Shown here piece by piece: positions 1 to 4,595 of a stretch of DNA of 6,391 nt (positions are counted from its first letter, which is position 1; each line of letters opens with the position of its first letter). Below the pieces are notes generated by a model. The model worked only from the letters and a program-made list of their open reading frames with translations. It did no database searches and had not been told where the DNA came from. Position numbers and translations under genes: made by a program. The stretch comes from Rhodocyclales bacterium (GTDB taxonomy: Bacteria > Pseudomonadota > Gammaproteobacteria > Burkholderiales > Rhodocyclaceae). The stretch lies in contig JAJTBM010000179.1 of the NCBI GenBank assembly GCA_021286885.1, positions 1 through 6,391 on the forward strand, read 5' to 3'.

Positions 1-1
1 C

Positions 2-346
2 GCGCTGCGGGTGGCTGATCTGGCCGAGCAGCCTTTAGTGAGTGCGGTGCACCGGGAGCGGGGCGGGCTGGCCCGACGGGTGGCGGATTTGTGCCTGGCC
101 CGGGGCTTCGTGCCCCGCCTGGCAGCGGTGATCTCGCGTAAAACGTCCATGCTGAGCCTGGTCGGGGCCGGGTTTGGCGCGGCGGTGATTCCGGCTGGCA
201 TGGGCGCCTTGGTGCCCGCTGGGGTGGTGCTGCGCCCGCTGGTGGATGAAGACGCCTGGGCCGAGGCCGCCTTGGTGCTGCCGGCCCGGCCTTCGGTGTT
301 GGCTGAGCGCTTTGCAGAGGTGCTGAAAGGCTGCTGGGTGACTTAG
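2..346 (+). CDS. LysR-type transcriptional regulator, C-terminal part (5' truncated by window edge)
   Basis: This is the effector-binding half of a LysR-type regulator, a family of DNA-binding proteins that sense small molecules and often control adjacent catabolic or biosynthetic genes. The frame is open to the left edge, so the helix-turn-helix and the true start lie outside the window; the GTG at 11 is an internal codon, not a start. The visible 114 residues match the second subdomain of the periplasmic-binding-like fold. They include the typical run RVADLCLARGFVPRLA, then SMLSLVGAGFGAAVIPAG (the conserved 'LVAAGxGxAxxP' segment) and the closing 'GVVLRPLVDE'. The stop TAG (344-346) overlaps the stop codon of the convergent minus-strand peptidase gene. 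The ligand and target genes cannot be judged. I am confident of the family and not of any specific member such as BenM/CatR types. Confidence 0.85.
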   Translation, partial: ALRVADLAEQPLVSAVHRERGGLARRVADLCLARGFVPRLAAVISRKTSMLSLVGAGFGAAVIPAGMGALVPAGVVLRPLVDEDAWAEAALVLPARPSVLAERFAEVLKGCWVT

Positions 347-1131
347 CGCTTAGGGTGTTTGTTGAGCCCTATGAGCCCGATTTCCTGGGCGGTGAGGTCG
401 CCGATCAGGGTTTCATTCAGGCTCTCAGGAATGCGGGAGCTGGCGTCATTGAGCGGCAGGCGGCCGCCCATGATTTCGGCAAAGCGTTGGGGGTAGCGCG
501 GTTCCAGGGCCGGTTCTGCATAGCCATCGGGAAAGCGCGGGTGCAGGCCGTCCGGCGCGTATTTGTCGGAGGCGCCCAGGGTGTGCAGGAACTCGTGGGC
601 CAGGATGACCAGGTTGCGCGCACTGTCTGCCCGGCTGGCAAAGAGTTTGACCAGTCCCAGCTTGCCCTTGTCCAGCCCAACGGAGTGTTCCAGAACGCTG
701 GTCTGCTGGGGGTCGTGGTAGAGCAGGAACAGGCGAACGTCAGGCCGGGGGCCGGGAGCTGCGTCATGACGCCAAGCCCAGTAGCGCAGGTGCAGGCTCC
801 ACCAGAGGGTGGCCAGCATATTTCCGTCGCTAGGGAATTCGGGGGGCTGTGCCTCCAGGGGCGGGGCCAGTTGTATGCTGACTGGGCGGAGCAGGGGGTT
901 GTTGTAGCGCCGGATCTCTTCCTCAAGCCATATGGGGAAATCCTGAAAATCCTCTTTCTGCAGCCTTTCCACGTAGTGGCGACTGGTCTCGCTGCCGTCC
1001 GCCGGAATGGGGTAAAGGGTGACATGCAGACTGTCGTTCCAGTCGGTGGCGGCTTTGTCAGCTTTCCAGCTAGCGATGGCCACTGTAGCAAGAATGAACA
1101 GCAGGATGGCGATGCGGATTTTGCGGATCAT
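343..1131 (-). CDS. Putative membrane-anchored metzincin-like zinc peptidase
   Basis: Predicted 262-residue protein using the ATG at 1131. It opens with MIRK and a hydrophobic segment at about residues 5-22 (IRIAILLFILATVAIASW), which reads as a membrane anchor or uncleaved signal, so the rest should face the periplasm. Residues 179-189 read HEFLHTLGASD. This fits the metzincin pattern HExxHxxGxxH/D, with H179, H183 and D189 as likely zinc ligands and E180 as the general base. A methionine at 221, in AEIMGG about 30 residues on, could be the Met-turn. The frame extends upstream to a TTG at 1230, but that start would place over 30 polar residues before the hydrophobic segment. No clear Shine-Dalgarno is visible at the ATG, so the start is moderately certain. 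The substrate is unknown. It ends tail-to-tail with the LysR gene. Confidence 0.75.
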   Translation of the reverse strand: MIRKIRIAILLFILATVAIASWKADKAATDWNDSLHVTLYPIPADGSETSRHYVERLQKEDFQDFPIWLEEEIRRYNNPLLRPVSIQLAPPLEAQPPEFPSDGNMLATLWWSLHLRYWAWRHDAAPGPRPDVRLFLLYHDPQQTSVLEHSVGLDKGKLGLVKLFASRADSARNLVILAHEFLHTLGASDKYAPDGLHPRFPDGYAEPALEPRYPQRFAEIMGGRLPLNDASSRIPESLNETLIGDLTAQEIGLIGLNKHPKR

Positions 1132-1232
1132 GACAATCGGGTTGTTTGTGCAGGCCGCGAAGGTAGCATGCTGTGCTTGAAATGCCGGAGAGACTTGAGA
1201 TGTAGGCGCTATGGTTTCAAGTTTTAACAAAA

Positions 1233-1281
1233 CCCCTTGCTTGTCTTTGAATTTATTCTTGACGCAAGGGGCGTCTTGCGC
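1233..1281. repeat. Overlapping inverted repeats (CTTGC/GCAAG) around a promoter
   Basis: CCCCTTGC at 1233-1240 is the perfect reverse complement of GCAAGGGG at 1264-1271. Within this, CGCAAG (1263-1268) is the reverse complement of CTTGCG (1275-1280), and GACGC (1261-1265) that of GCGTC (1271-1275). Three copies of the CTTGC core therefore flank or overlap the -35 box of the promoter called at 1259-1287. The arrangement is what a dimeric regulator's operator would look like, in the divergent space between the peptidase gene and the rtcB leader. The repeats are seen directly; the operator role is inference. Confidence 0.5.
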
Positions 1282-1287
1282 TAAAAA
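1259..1287 (+). promoter_or_regulatory. Sigma70-like promoter for the rtcB leader / small RNA
   Basis: TTGACG (1259-1264, 5 of 6 to the -35 consensus) is followed after exactly 17 nt by TAAAAA (1282-1287, 4 of 6 to the -10 consensus). Transcription would start near 1294-1296. It lies in the AT-richest part of the window and is overlapped by inverted repeats. No better promoter is visible immediately upstream of rtcB, although a weak one after the 1486-1520 terminator cannot be excluded. Confidence 0.45.
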
Positions 1288-1320
1288 TTCATGACGCTGT
1301 CACTGTGCTCGGGGCTCTAG

Positions 1321-1344
1321 TCTTTAGCTTTTTAGCTCTTAGCC
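1321..1344 (+). repeat. Three imperfect 8-nt tandem repeats, TCTTTAGC / TTTTTAGC / TCTTAGCC
   Basis: Three adjacent units share the core TTAGC. They lie about 25-50 nt into the transcript predicted from the promoter at 1259-1287, and the run is U-rich on the transcript. Possible roles are a single-stranded protein or sRNA (Hfq-like) binding tract, or simple slippage. The function is unknown. Confidence 0.4.
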
Positions 1345-1394
1345 CTTGGCTCAGTCGCTCATCCCTGCAACCCGTTTCTATAGGAGAAAAAGTC

Positions 1395-1427
1395 ATGTCT
1401 GCAACATTCGAGGTTTCCACGCGCTGA
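1395..1427 (+). CDS. Putative 10-residue leader peptide MSATFEVSTR
   Basis: An ATG at 1395 is preceded by AGGAG at 1382-1386 with an 8-nt spacer, the best ribosome binding site in the window. It opens an 11-codon frame ending in TGA at 1425-1427. The peptide has no run of a single amino acid, so it does not look like a classic amino-acid-biosynthesis attenuator peptide. It sits directly before a strong hairpin and terminator, so ribosome position could affect their folding. It could instead be a remnant start of a lost gene. Translation is inferred from the site quality only. Confidence 0.45.
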   Translation: MSATFEVSTR

Positions 1428-1444
1428 TCCGCAGGCATGTCTTT

Positions 1445-1475
1445 GCCCGGACGCGCAATGTTTGCGAATCCGGGC
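1445..1475 (+). other. Strong two-part RNA hairpin in the rtcB leader
   Basis: The outer stem GCCCGGA (1445-1451) pairs perfectly with TCCGGGC (1469-1475). After a 2x2 internal loop (CG/AA), the inner stem CGCAA (1454-1458) pairs with TTGCG (1462-1466) around the triloop TGT. It lacks a T-tract and so is not itself a terminator. It lies 17 nt after the leader ORF stop and 10 nt before the terminator stem. Confidence 0.6.
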
Positions 1476-1485
1476 CGGGAAGCAC

Positions 1486-1520
1486 AACCCCTGGCCACCG
1501 GTCGGGGGTTTTTGTTTTTT
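1486..1520 (+). terminator. Intrinsic terminator upstream of rtcB
   Basis: AACCCCTGGCC (1486-1496) pairs with GGTCGGGGGTT (1500-1510) in an 11-bp stem with two G-U pairs and a 3-nt loop. It is followed by a long T-rich tail (TTTTTGTTTTTT across 1509-1520). The tail lies on the plus-strand side only, so it ends rightward transcription, either fully or conditionally. rtcB begins 112 nt later, so either rtcB has another promoter or this is an attenuator. Confidence 0.75.
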
Positions 1521-1592
1521 GGGGTGCGTTTTTACGCGGGCGATATGGCCTGCGCCGCGCCTGGCCCTTGATGTCTGCCCGGATTCGCTTCT

Positions 1593-1608
1593 GGCGGCGT
1601 GTGCCGCC
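1593..1608 (+). promoter_or_regulatory. GC-rich hairpin in the rtcB 5' untranslated region
   Basis: GGCGGC (1593-1598) and GCCGCC (1603-1608) form a perfect stem around the loop GTGT. It ends 13 nt before the AGGA Shine-Dalgarno (1622-1625) of rtcB and has no T-tract. A smaller hairpin, GCGT-TTTT-ACGC, lies at 1526-1537. Otherwise 1521-1621 holds nothing I recognise, and there is no convincing sigma54 (GG/GC) promoter despite the known sigma54 control of rtcBA in E. coli. The hairpin may stabilise the message or modulate ribosome access. Confidence 0.4.
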
Positions 1609-1632
1609 GTACCATGAATTCAGGAAAGATCC

Positions 1633-2841
1633 ATGGGCATTGAATTGCAACTCAACAAGTCCCGCGTGCCGGTCAAGGTCTGGACCCGGGACATCGACGC
1701 GGAAGCACTCCAGCAGCTGCTGAATGTGGCTTCCTTGCCCATCGTGCATGGCCATGTGGCGGCCATGCCCGATGTGCACGCCGGCATCGGCGCCACCGTG
1801 GGGAGCGTGATTCCCACCCGGGGCGCCATCATTCCCGCTGCGGTGGGGGTGGATATCGGCTGCGGCATGAACGCTGTCCGCACCTCCCTCAGGGCCGACC
1901 AATTGCCCGACAACCTGCGCCCCTTGCGCATGGCCATCGAGGCCGCCGTGCCGGTGGGCTTCAACCAGCATGAGGCGAGCCGGATGCGGGGCAGCGCGCT
2001 CCAGCGCCAGGGCCGGGTGCTTTCCGACCGGCTGGATGTGGTGGTGGGCAAGCATCCGGGGCTGATGAAGATGCAGCGCCGTTTTACCGAAACCTGGCTG
2101 TGCCAGATTGGCACTCTGGGGGGCGGCAACCACTTCATCGAGCTGTGCCTGGATGAGGCGGATCGGGTGTGGATCATGCTGCACTCGGGCTCCCGGGGCA
2201 TTGGCAACGTGATGGGCCGGTATTTCATCGCGGCGGCGCAAAAGGACATGCGGCGCCACCAGGTGAATCTGCCGGACCGGGATCTGGCCTACTTCAGCGA
2301 GGGCTCCACCCTGTTTGACGACTATGTGGAAGCTCTGGAGTGGGCCCAGGACTACGCCATGCTTAACCGCAACCGGATGCTGGCGGCGGTGGTGGAGGCC
2401 ATGCGCCCAGGCCTGCCGCCCTTCCAGCTGGAGGATGAGGCCATCAATTGCCACCACAACTACGTGGCTCGGGAAAACCACTTCGGGGCGTCTTTGTACA
2501 TCACCCGCAAGGGGGCAATCTCGGCCCAGGAAGGGCAGTTGGGGGTGATTCCCGGCAGCATGGGGGCCTGCTCCTTCATCGTGCGGGGGCTGGGCAATGC
2601 CCAGTCCTTCTGCTCCTGCTCCCACGGGGCGGGGCGGCGCATGAGCCGTTCCGCCGCCAAGCGTCGCTTCAGCCGCTTCGATCTGGAAGCCCAGACCCTG
2701 GGGGTGGAGTGCCGCAAGGATGGGGGCGTGGTGGATGAGATCCCCGGGGCCTACAAGGACATTGATGAGGTGATGAACAACCAGCGTGATCTGGTGGAGG
2801 TCGTCCATACCCTCAAACAGGTTCTGTGCGTGAAGGGGTAA
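1633..2841 (+). CDS. rtcB: RtcB RNA-splicing ligase (3'-phosphate/5'-OH RNA ligase)
   Basis: A cytoplasmic RNA ligase that joins RNA 3'-phosphate (or 2',3'-cyclic phosphate) ends to 5'-hydroxyl ends, using GTP and Mn2+ through a histidine-GMP intermediate. The 402 residues match the E. coli enzyme (about 408) nearly end to end, including MPDVHxGxG..GSVIPT (45-62), VGVDIGCGMN (71-80), GGGNHFIE (163-170), HSGSRGIGN (184-192), INCHHNY (271-277), GVIPGSMG (304-311), SFCSCSHGAGR (325-335) and the CVKG end. The expected metal ligands are present: D74, C77, H167, H184 and H275. The guanylylated histidine should be H331. The start is supported by AGGA at 1622-1625. No rtcA cyclase and no rtcR activator are visible in the window. 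A small gene follows after 3 nt, and a structured leader precedes it. Confidence 0.96.
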   Translation: MGIELQLNKSRVPVKVWTRDIDAEALQQLLNVASLPIVHGHVAAMPDVHAGIGATVGSVIPTRGAIIPAAVGVDIGCGMNAVRTSLRADQLPDNLRPLRMAIEAAVPVGFNQHEASRMRGSALQRQGRVLSDRLDVVVGKHPGLMKMQRRFTETWLCQIGTLGGGNHFIELCLDEADRVWIMLHSGSRGIGNVMGRYFIAAAQKDMRRHQVNLPDRDLAYFSEGSTLFDDYVEALEWAQDYAMLNRNRMLAAVVEAMRPGLPPFQLEDEAINCHHNYVARENHFGASLYITRKGAISAQEGQLGVIPGSMGACSFIVRGLGNAQSFCSCSHGAGRRMSRSAAKRRFSRFDLEAQTLGVECRKDGGVVDEIPGAYKDIDEVMNNQRDLVEVVHTLKQVLCVKG

Positions 2842-2844
2842 GCC

Positions 2845-3081
2845 ATGAGCAAAAAATCCCGCAAGAGCATGCCCACCCGTCCGTCGGAAGACGCCCGCGC
2901 CCAGGTGCTGGTGCTGCCCCGCAGCAAGCCCCGCAACCCGCTGCTGGTGCCCTCCCTGGGGCGCCGGGCGGGGGCCCACGAAACCACCCGCAAGGCCATG
3001 CGCCAGCAGACCCGCCAGCGTACCCAGCAGTTGCTGGATGCGTTGCTGAGGGGTGATAAAACTGAGTTCGATGTGGATTGA
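2845..3081 (+). CDS. Small basic protein of unknown function, co-transcribed with rtcB
   Basis: A 78-residue predicted cytoplasmic protein whose ATG lies 3 nt after the rtcB stop. AAGGGG (2833-2838) serves as its Shine-Dalgarno inside the end of rtcB, so translational coupling is likely. It opens MSKKSRKSMPTR, is rich in Arg/Lys and Gln, and has a central 'KPRNPLLVPSLGRRAGAHE' segment. A charged, probably helical stretch (TRKAMRQQTRQRTQQLLDALL) and a short acidic end (DKTEFDVD) follow. There is no signal peptide, membrane segment or catalytic motif. The basic character and its position behind an RNA ligase suggest RNA or ribosome binding, but that is inference. I do not recognise a named family. 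It is not PrfH, the release-factor homologue linked to some rtcB genes, since it has no GGQ motif. The terminator at 3150 closes the unit. Confidence 0.75.
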   Translation: MSKKSRKSMPTRPSEDARAQVLVLPRSKPRNPLLVPSLGRRAGAHETTRKAMRQQTRQRTQQLLDALLRGDKTEFDVD

Positions 3082-3111
3082 CGTGGTTGGTGCGGACTGA
3101 GTGAGGTGGGG

Positions 3112-3127
3112 GGCGCCGCTGGGCGCC
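3112..3127 (+). other. GC hairpin preceding the rtcB operon terminator
   Basis: GGCGCC (3112-3117) is repeated and self-complementary with GGCGCC (3122-3127) around GCTG. It lies 30 nt after the small gene's stop and 22 nt before the main terminator stem. There is no T-tract, so it probably protects the 3' end of the transcript or is incidental. Confidence 0.35.
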
Positions 3128-3149
3128 TCACCCCGTCACCAGACACTTT

Positions 3150-3177
3150 GGGCGGCCCTTGGGGGTCGCCCTTTTTT
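3150..3177 (+). terminator. Intrinsic terminator of the rtcB operon
   Basis: GGGCGGCCC (3150-3158) pairs with GGGTCGCCC (3163-3171) in a 9-bp stem with one G-U pair and the loop TTGG. Six T residues follow at 3172-3177. It ends the rtcB and small-protein transcript. It also argues against any start of the next gene upstream of 3177. Confidence 0.9.
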
Positions 3178-3197
3178 ATGGGGCCGGGCTTCTCGGG

Positions 3198-3203
3198 TAA
3201 GAT
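3198..3203 (+). promoter_or_regulatory. Possible -10 box for the glycosyltransferase gene
   Basis: TAAGAT, preceded by GGG and followed by a GC-rich start region, matches the -10 consensus at 4 of 6. The -35 position (TTTATG, 3175-3180) is weak at 3 of 6 with a 17-nt spacer. A promoter must lie between the terminator at 3177 and the start at 3257, and this is the best candidate there. Confidence 0.3.
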
Positions 3204-3256
3204 GCGCGCCGCAGCGCCTGCGCATTGGCGGCATTCACAAGGGAGCGAGGCATAGG

Positions 3257-4507
3257 GTGGCGGGCCGGATACTGATGGTAGGGCGGGGCGGGTTTGGGGA
3301 CATGTTCCCCATGCTGGCCGTGGCCCAGGCCCTGGTGGCCCGGGGGCACCCGGTGACGGTGGCTGCCGAGCATCACCACGGGCCCACCCTGGCCACGGCC
3401 GGCATTCCGTTTGTGGCCACCGATGCGGTGCAGCCCCGCCCGGGGGGCTTTCGCTCGGTGCGGGATGAGCTGGCCGCTTTCCTTTCGCCCCGCAGCCTGG
3501 AGCAAAGCTTTGAGCGGGTGCTGGAGGCCGCTGGGGATGCAGAACTCATCGTGGGCAACCAGGGCGGCTATGCGGGCCGCTTGGTGAGCCGCTATCTGGG
3601 CAAGCCCTGGGTGTATTGCGCCGTATCTCCCCTGGCACTGCCTTCCCGCCACGATCCGCCCCTGTGGCCCGGGGTGCATGGCATGCAGCGGGCGCTGCCG
3701 GCCTGGCCCTGGCTGGGGCGCCAGTTTCTGTTTTATGCCCGCTGGGTGTCCCGGGCATTGATGCAGCCCCAGATCCGTTTTCAGAAGCGGCTGGGCATCT
3801 GGGATGGGCGCAACCCCCGGTTTGAGGGGCTGTATTCGGATCAGCTCAATCTGCTGATGGTGTCGCCGGCCCTGATCCAAACGCAACCGGATTGGCCCGC
3901 GCCCACCCAGCTGACGGGGTACGCCTGGTTCGAGCCCCATTATTTAAGCAATCCCCACACCCTGGAGCGCCACGCCCATTTCATGGCAGCCGGGGCGCCG
4001 CCGGTGGTGGTGGCGCCGGGGGGCTCGGCCCGACTGCGCCCGGGGGCGTTTTATCAGGCGGCCATGGCGGCCTGCCGGCAATTGGGGCGGCGCTGCGTGC
4101 TACTGGCCTCGCCGCGTTTTTTGGCAGAACTCCAGGCCCTGGCGGGGGACGATCCAGCGGTGCTGGTGATTCCCTACATGCCCTATTCCCAGCTGCTACC
4201 GGGGGCGGCTGCCTTGATCCATTCGGGCGGGATTGGGGCCCTGGGCTGGGCGGCCCGGTATGCGGTGCCTTCTTTGATGATGCCTGGCGATTGGGATCAG
4301 TACGATAACGTCCGTTTGGCCGAAAGGGCGGGTTGGGGGCATGGGCTGTTTACCACAGCGCCGGATGCGTCTGTGCTCACTCGGGCCCTGGGGGGCCTGC
4401 TGGGAGATGAGCGGGTGCGTGCCGGTTTGGTGCGGGCCTATCCCCAGCTCAATAGCGAAAATGGCGCCCAGCAGGCGGCCCAGGCCATCGGGGCGCTGCT
4501 GGGCTGA
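3257..4507 (+). CDS. GT-B fold glycosyltransferase, UDP-glycosyltransferase (UGT/RhlB-like) family
   Basis: Predicted 416-residue cytoplasmic or membrane-associated enzyme that transfers a sugar from a nucleotide-activated donor to an unknown acceptor. The N-terminal Rossmann half begins VAGRILMVGRGGFGDMFPML, the family's 'GxxGDxxPxxALAxxLxxRGHxVT' opening, continuing to GHPVTVAAE (31-38). The C-terminal half starts near PVVVAPGG (249-256). It carries the donor-sugar motif with IHSGGIGALGWAA (321-333), AVPSLMMP (336-343) and DWDQYDN (345-351), in which D347-Q348 is the usual sugar-contacting pair. Relatives include RhlB and macrolide glycosyltransferases. The GTG at 3257 is chosen because GAGG (3247-3250) precedes it by 6 nt. 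An earlier in-frame GTG at 3101 would read through the terminator at 3150-3177. It stands alone as a single-gene unit, so context gives no acceptor. Confidence 0.87.
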   Translation: MAGRILMVGRGGFGDMFPMLAVAQALVARGHPVTVAAEHHHGPTLATAGIPFVATDAVQPRPGGFRSVRDELAAFLSPRSLEQSFERVLEAAGDAELIVGNQGGYAGRLVSRYLGKPWVYCAVSPLALPSRHDPPLWPGVHGMQRALPAWPWLGRQFLFYARWVSRALMQPQIRFQKRLGIWDGRNPRFEGLYSDQLNLLMVSPALIQTQPDWPAPTQLTGYAWFEPHYLSNPHTLERHAHFMAAGAPPVVVAPGGSARLRPGAFYQAAMAACRQLGRRCVLLASPRFLAELQALAGDDPAVLVIPYMPYSQLLPGAAALIHSGGIGALGWAARYAVPSLMMPGDWDQYDNVRLAERAGWGHGLFTTAPDASVLTRALGGLLGDERVRAGLVRAYPQLNSENGAQQAAQAIGALLG

Positions 4508-4510
4508 ACG

Positions 4511-4537
4511 AAAAAACGCCCGGCGATGGGCCGGGCG
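4511..4537 (-). terminator. Intrinsic terminator of the minus-strand CBS-DUF294 / DnaQ-like operon
   Basis: CGCCCGGC (4517-4524) and GCCGGGCG (4530-4537) form a perfect 8-bp stem around a 5-nt loop. On the minus strand it is followed by six T residues (the A run 4511-4516), so it is oriented to end the operon that stops at 4596. The hairpin begins 10 nt after the glycosyltransferase stop on the plus strand and may also help stop rightward transcripts, though it lacks a T-tract on that side. Confidence 0.88.
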
Positions 4538-4595
4538 CAAGGCTCTCGGTTAGGGAATCTGAAGCAAACCGAAAACAGGGATGCGTAGCGGGCTT

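Larger units (their letters stand above)
1294..1520 (+). ncRNA. Candidate structured leader RNA or small RNA upstream of rtcB
   Basis: The segment is bounded by a good promoter (start near 1294) and an intrinsic terminator (1486-1520), giving a predicted transcript of about 225 nt. In order it holds a U-rich triple repeat (1321-1344), a Shine-Dalgarno plus a 10-codon ORF (1382-1427), a two-part hairpin (1445-1475) and the terminator. Because rtcB begins about 110 nt beyond, it may act as a transcription attenuator, or be an independent sRNA with readthrough into rtcB. I recognise no named riboswitch or sRNA family. Ro60-associated Y-like RNAs occur beside rtcB in some bacteria, but no Ro60 gene is visible here and the fold is not clearly tRNA-like. 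Confidence 0.45.

Noticed and set aside
355..1227. A 290-codon plus-strand frame opposite the peptidase gene
   Set aside because: The minus strand carries the HExxH motif and the membrane anchor; the plus-strand translation has no recognisable domain.
1132..1230. Extension of the peptidase to a TTG start at 1230
   Set aside because: It would add 33 residues before the hydrophobic anchor; the ATG at 1131 gives a normal signal-anchor N-terminus. The Shine-Dalgarno is weak at both, so this is a preference rather than proof.
1445..1478. A tRNA-like or Y-RNA-like element (GCGAATCC resembles a T-loop)
   Set aside because: The segment folds better as one two-part hairpin; there is no anticodon arm, acceptor stem or proper T-arm, and no Ro60 gene nearby.
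1519..1547. A second sigma70 promoter for rtcB, TTGGGG-N17-GATATG
   Set aside because: Both boxes match at only 3 of 6 and overlap the terminator tail; it is too weak to call.
1521..1632. A sigma54 promoter for rtcB
   Set aside because: No TGGCAC-N5-TTGC-like pair with correct spacing was found.
1393..2979. A 528-codon open frame on the minus strand opposite rtcB
   Set aside because: It is antisense to a clear rtcB, has a low-complexity His/Pro/Gly/Ala-rich translation typical of GC-rich antisense frames, and matches no family.
3101..3256. A 52-residue N-terminal extension of the glycosyltransferase from a GTG at 3101
   Set aside because: It would cross the strong terminator at 3150-3177, and the family's conserved start begins at the GTG at 3257, which has a good ribosome site.
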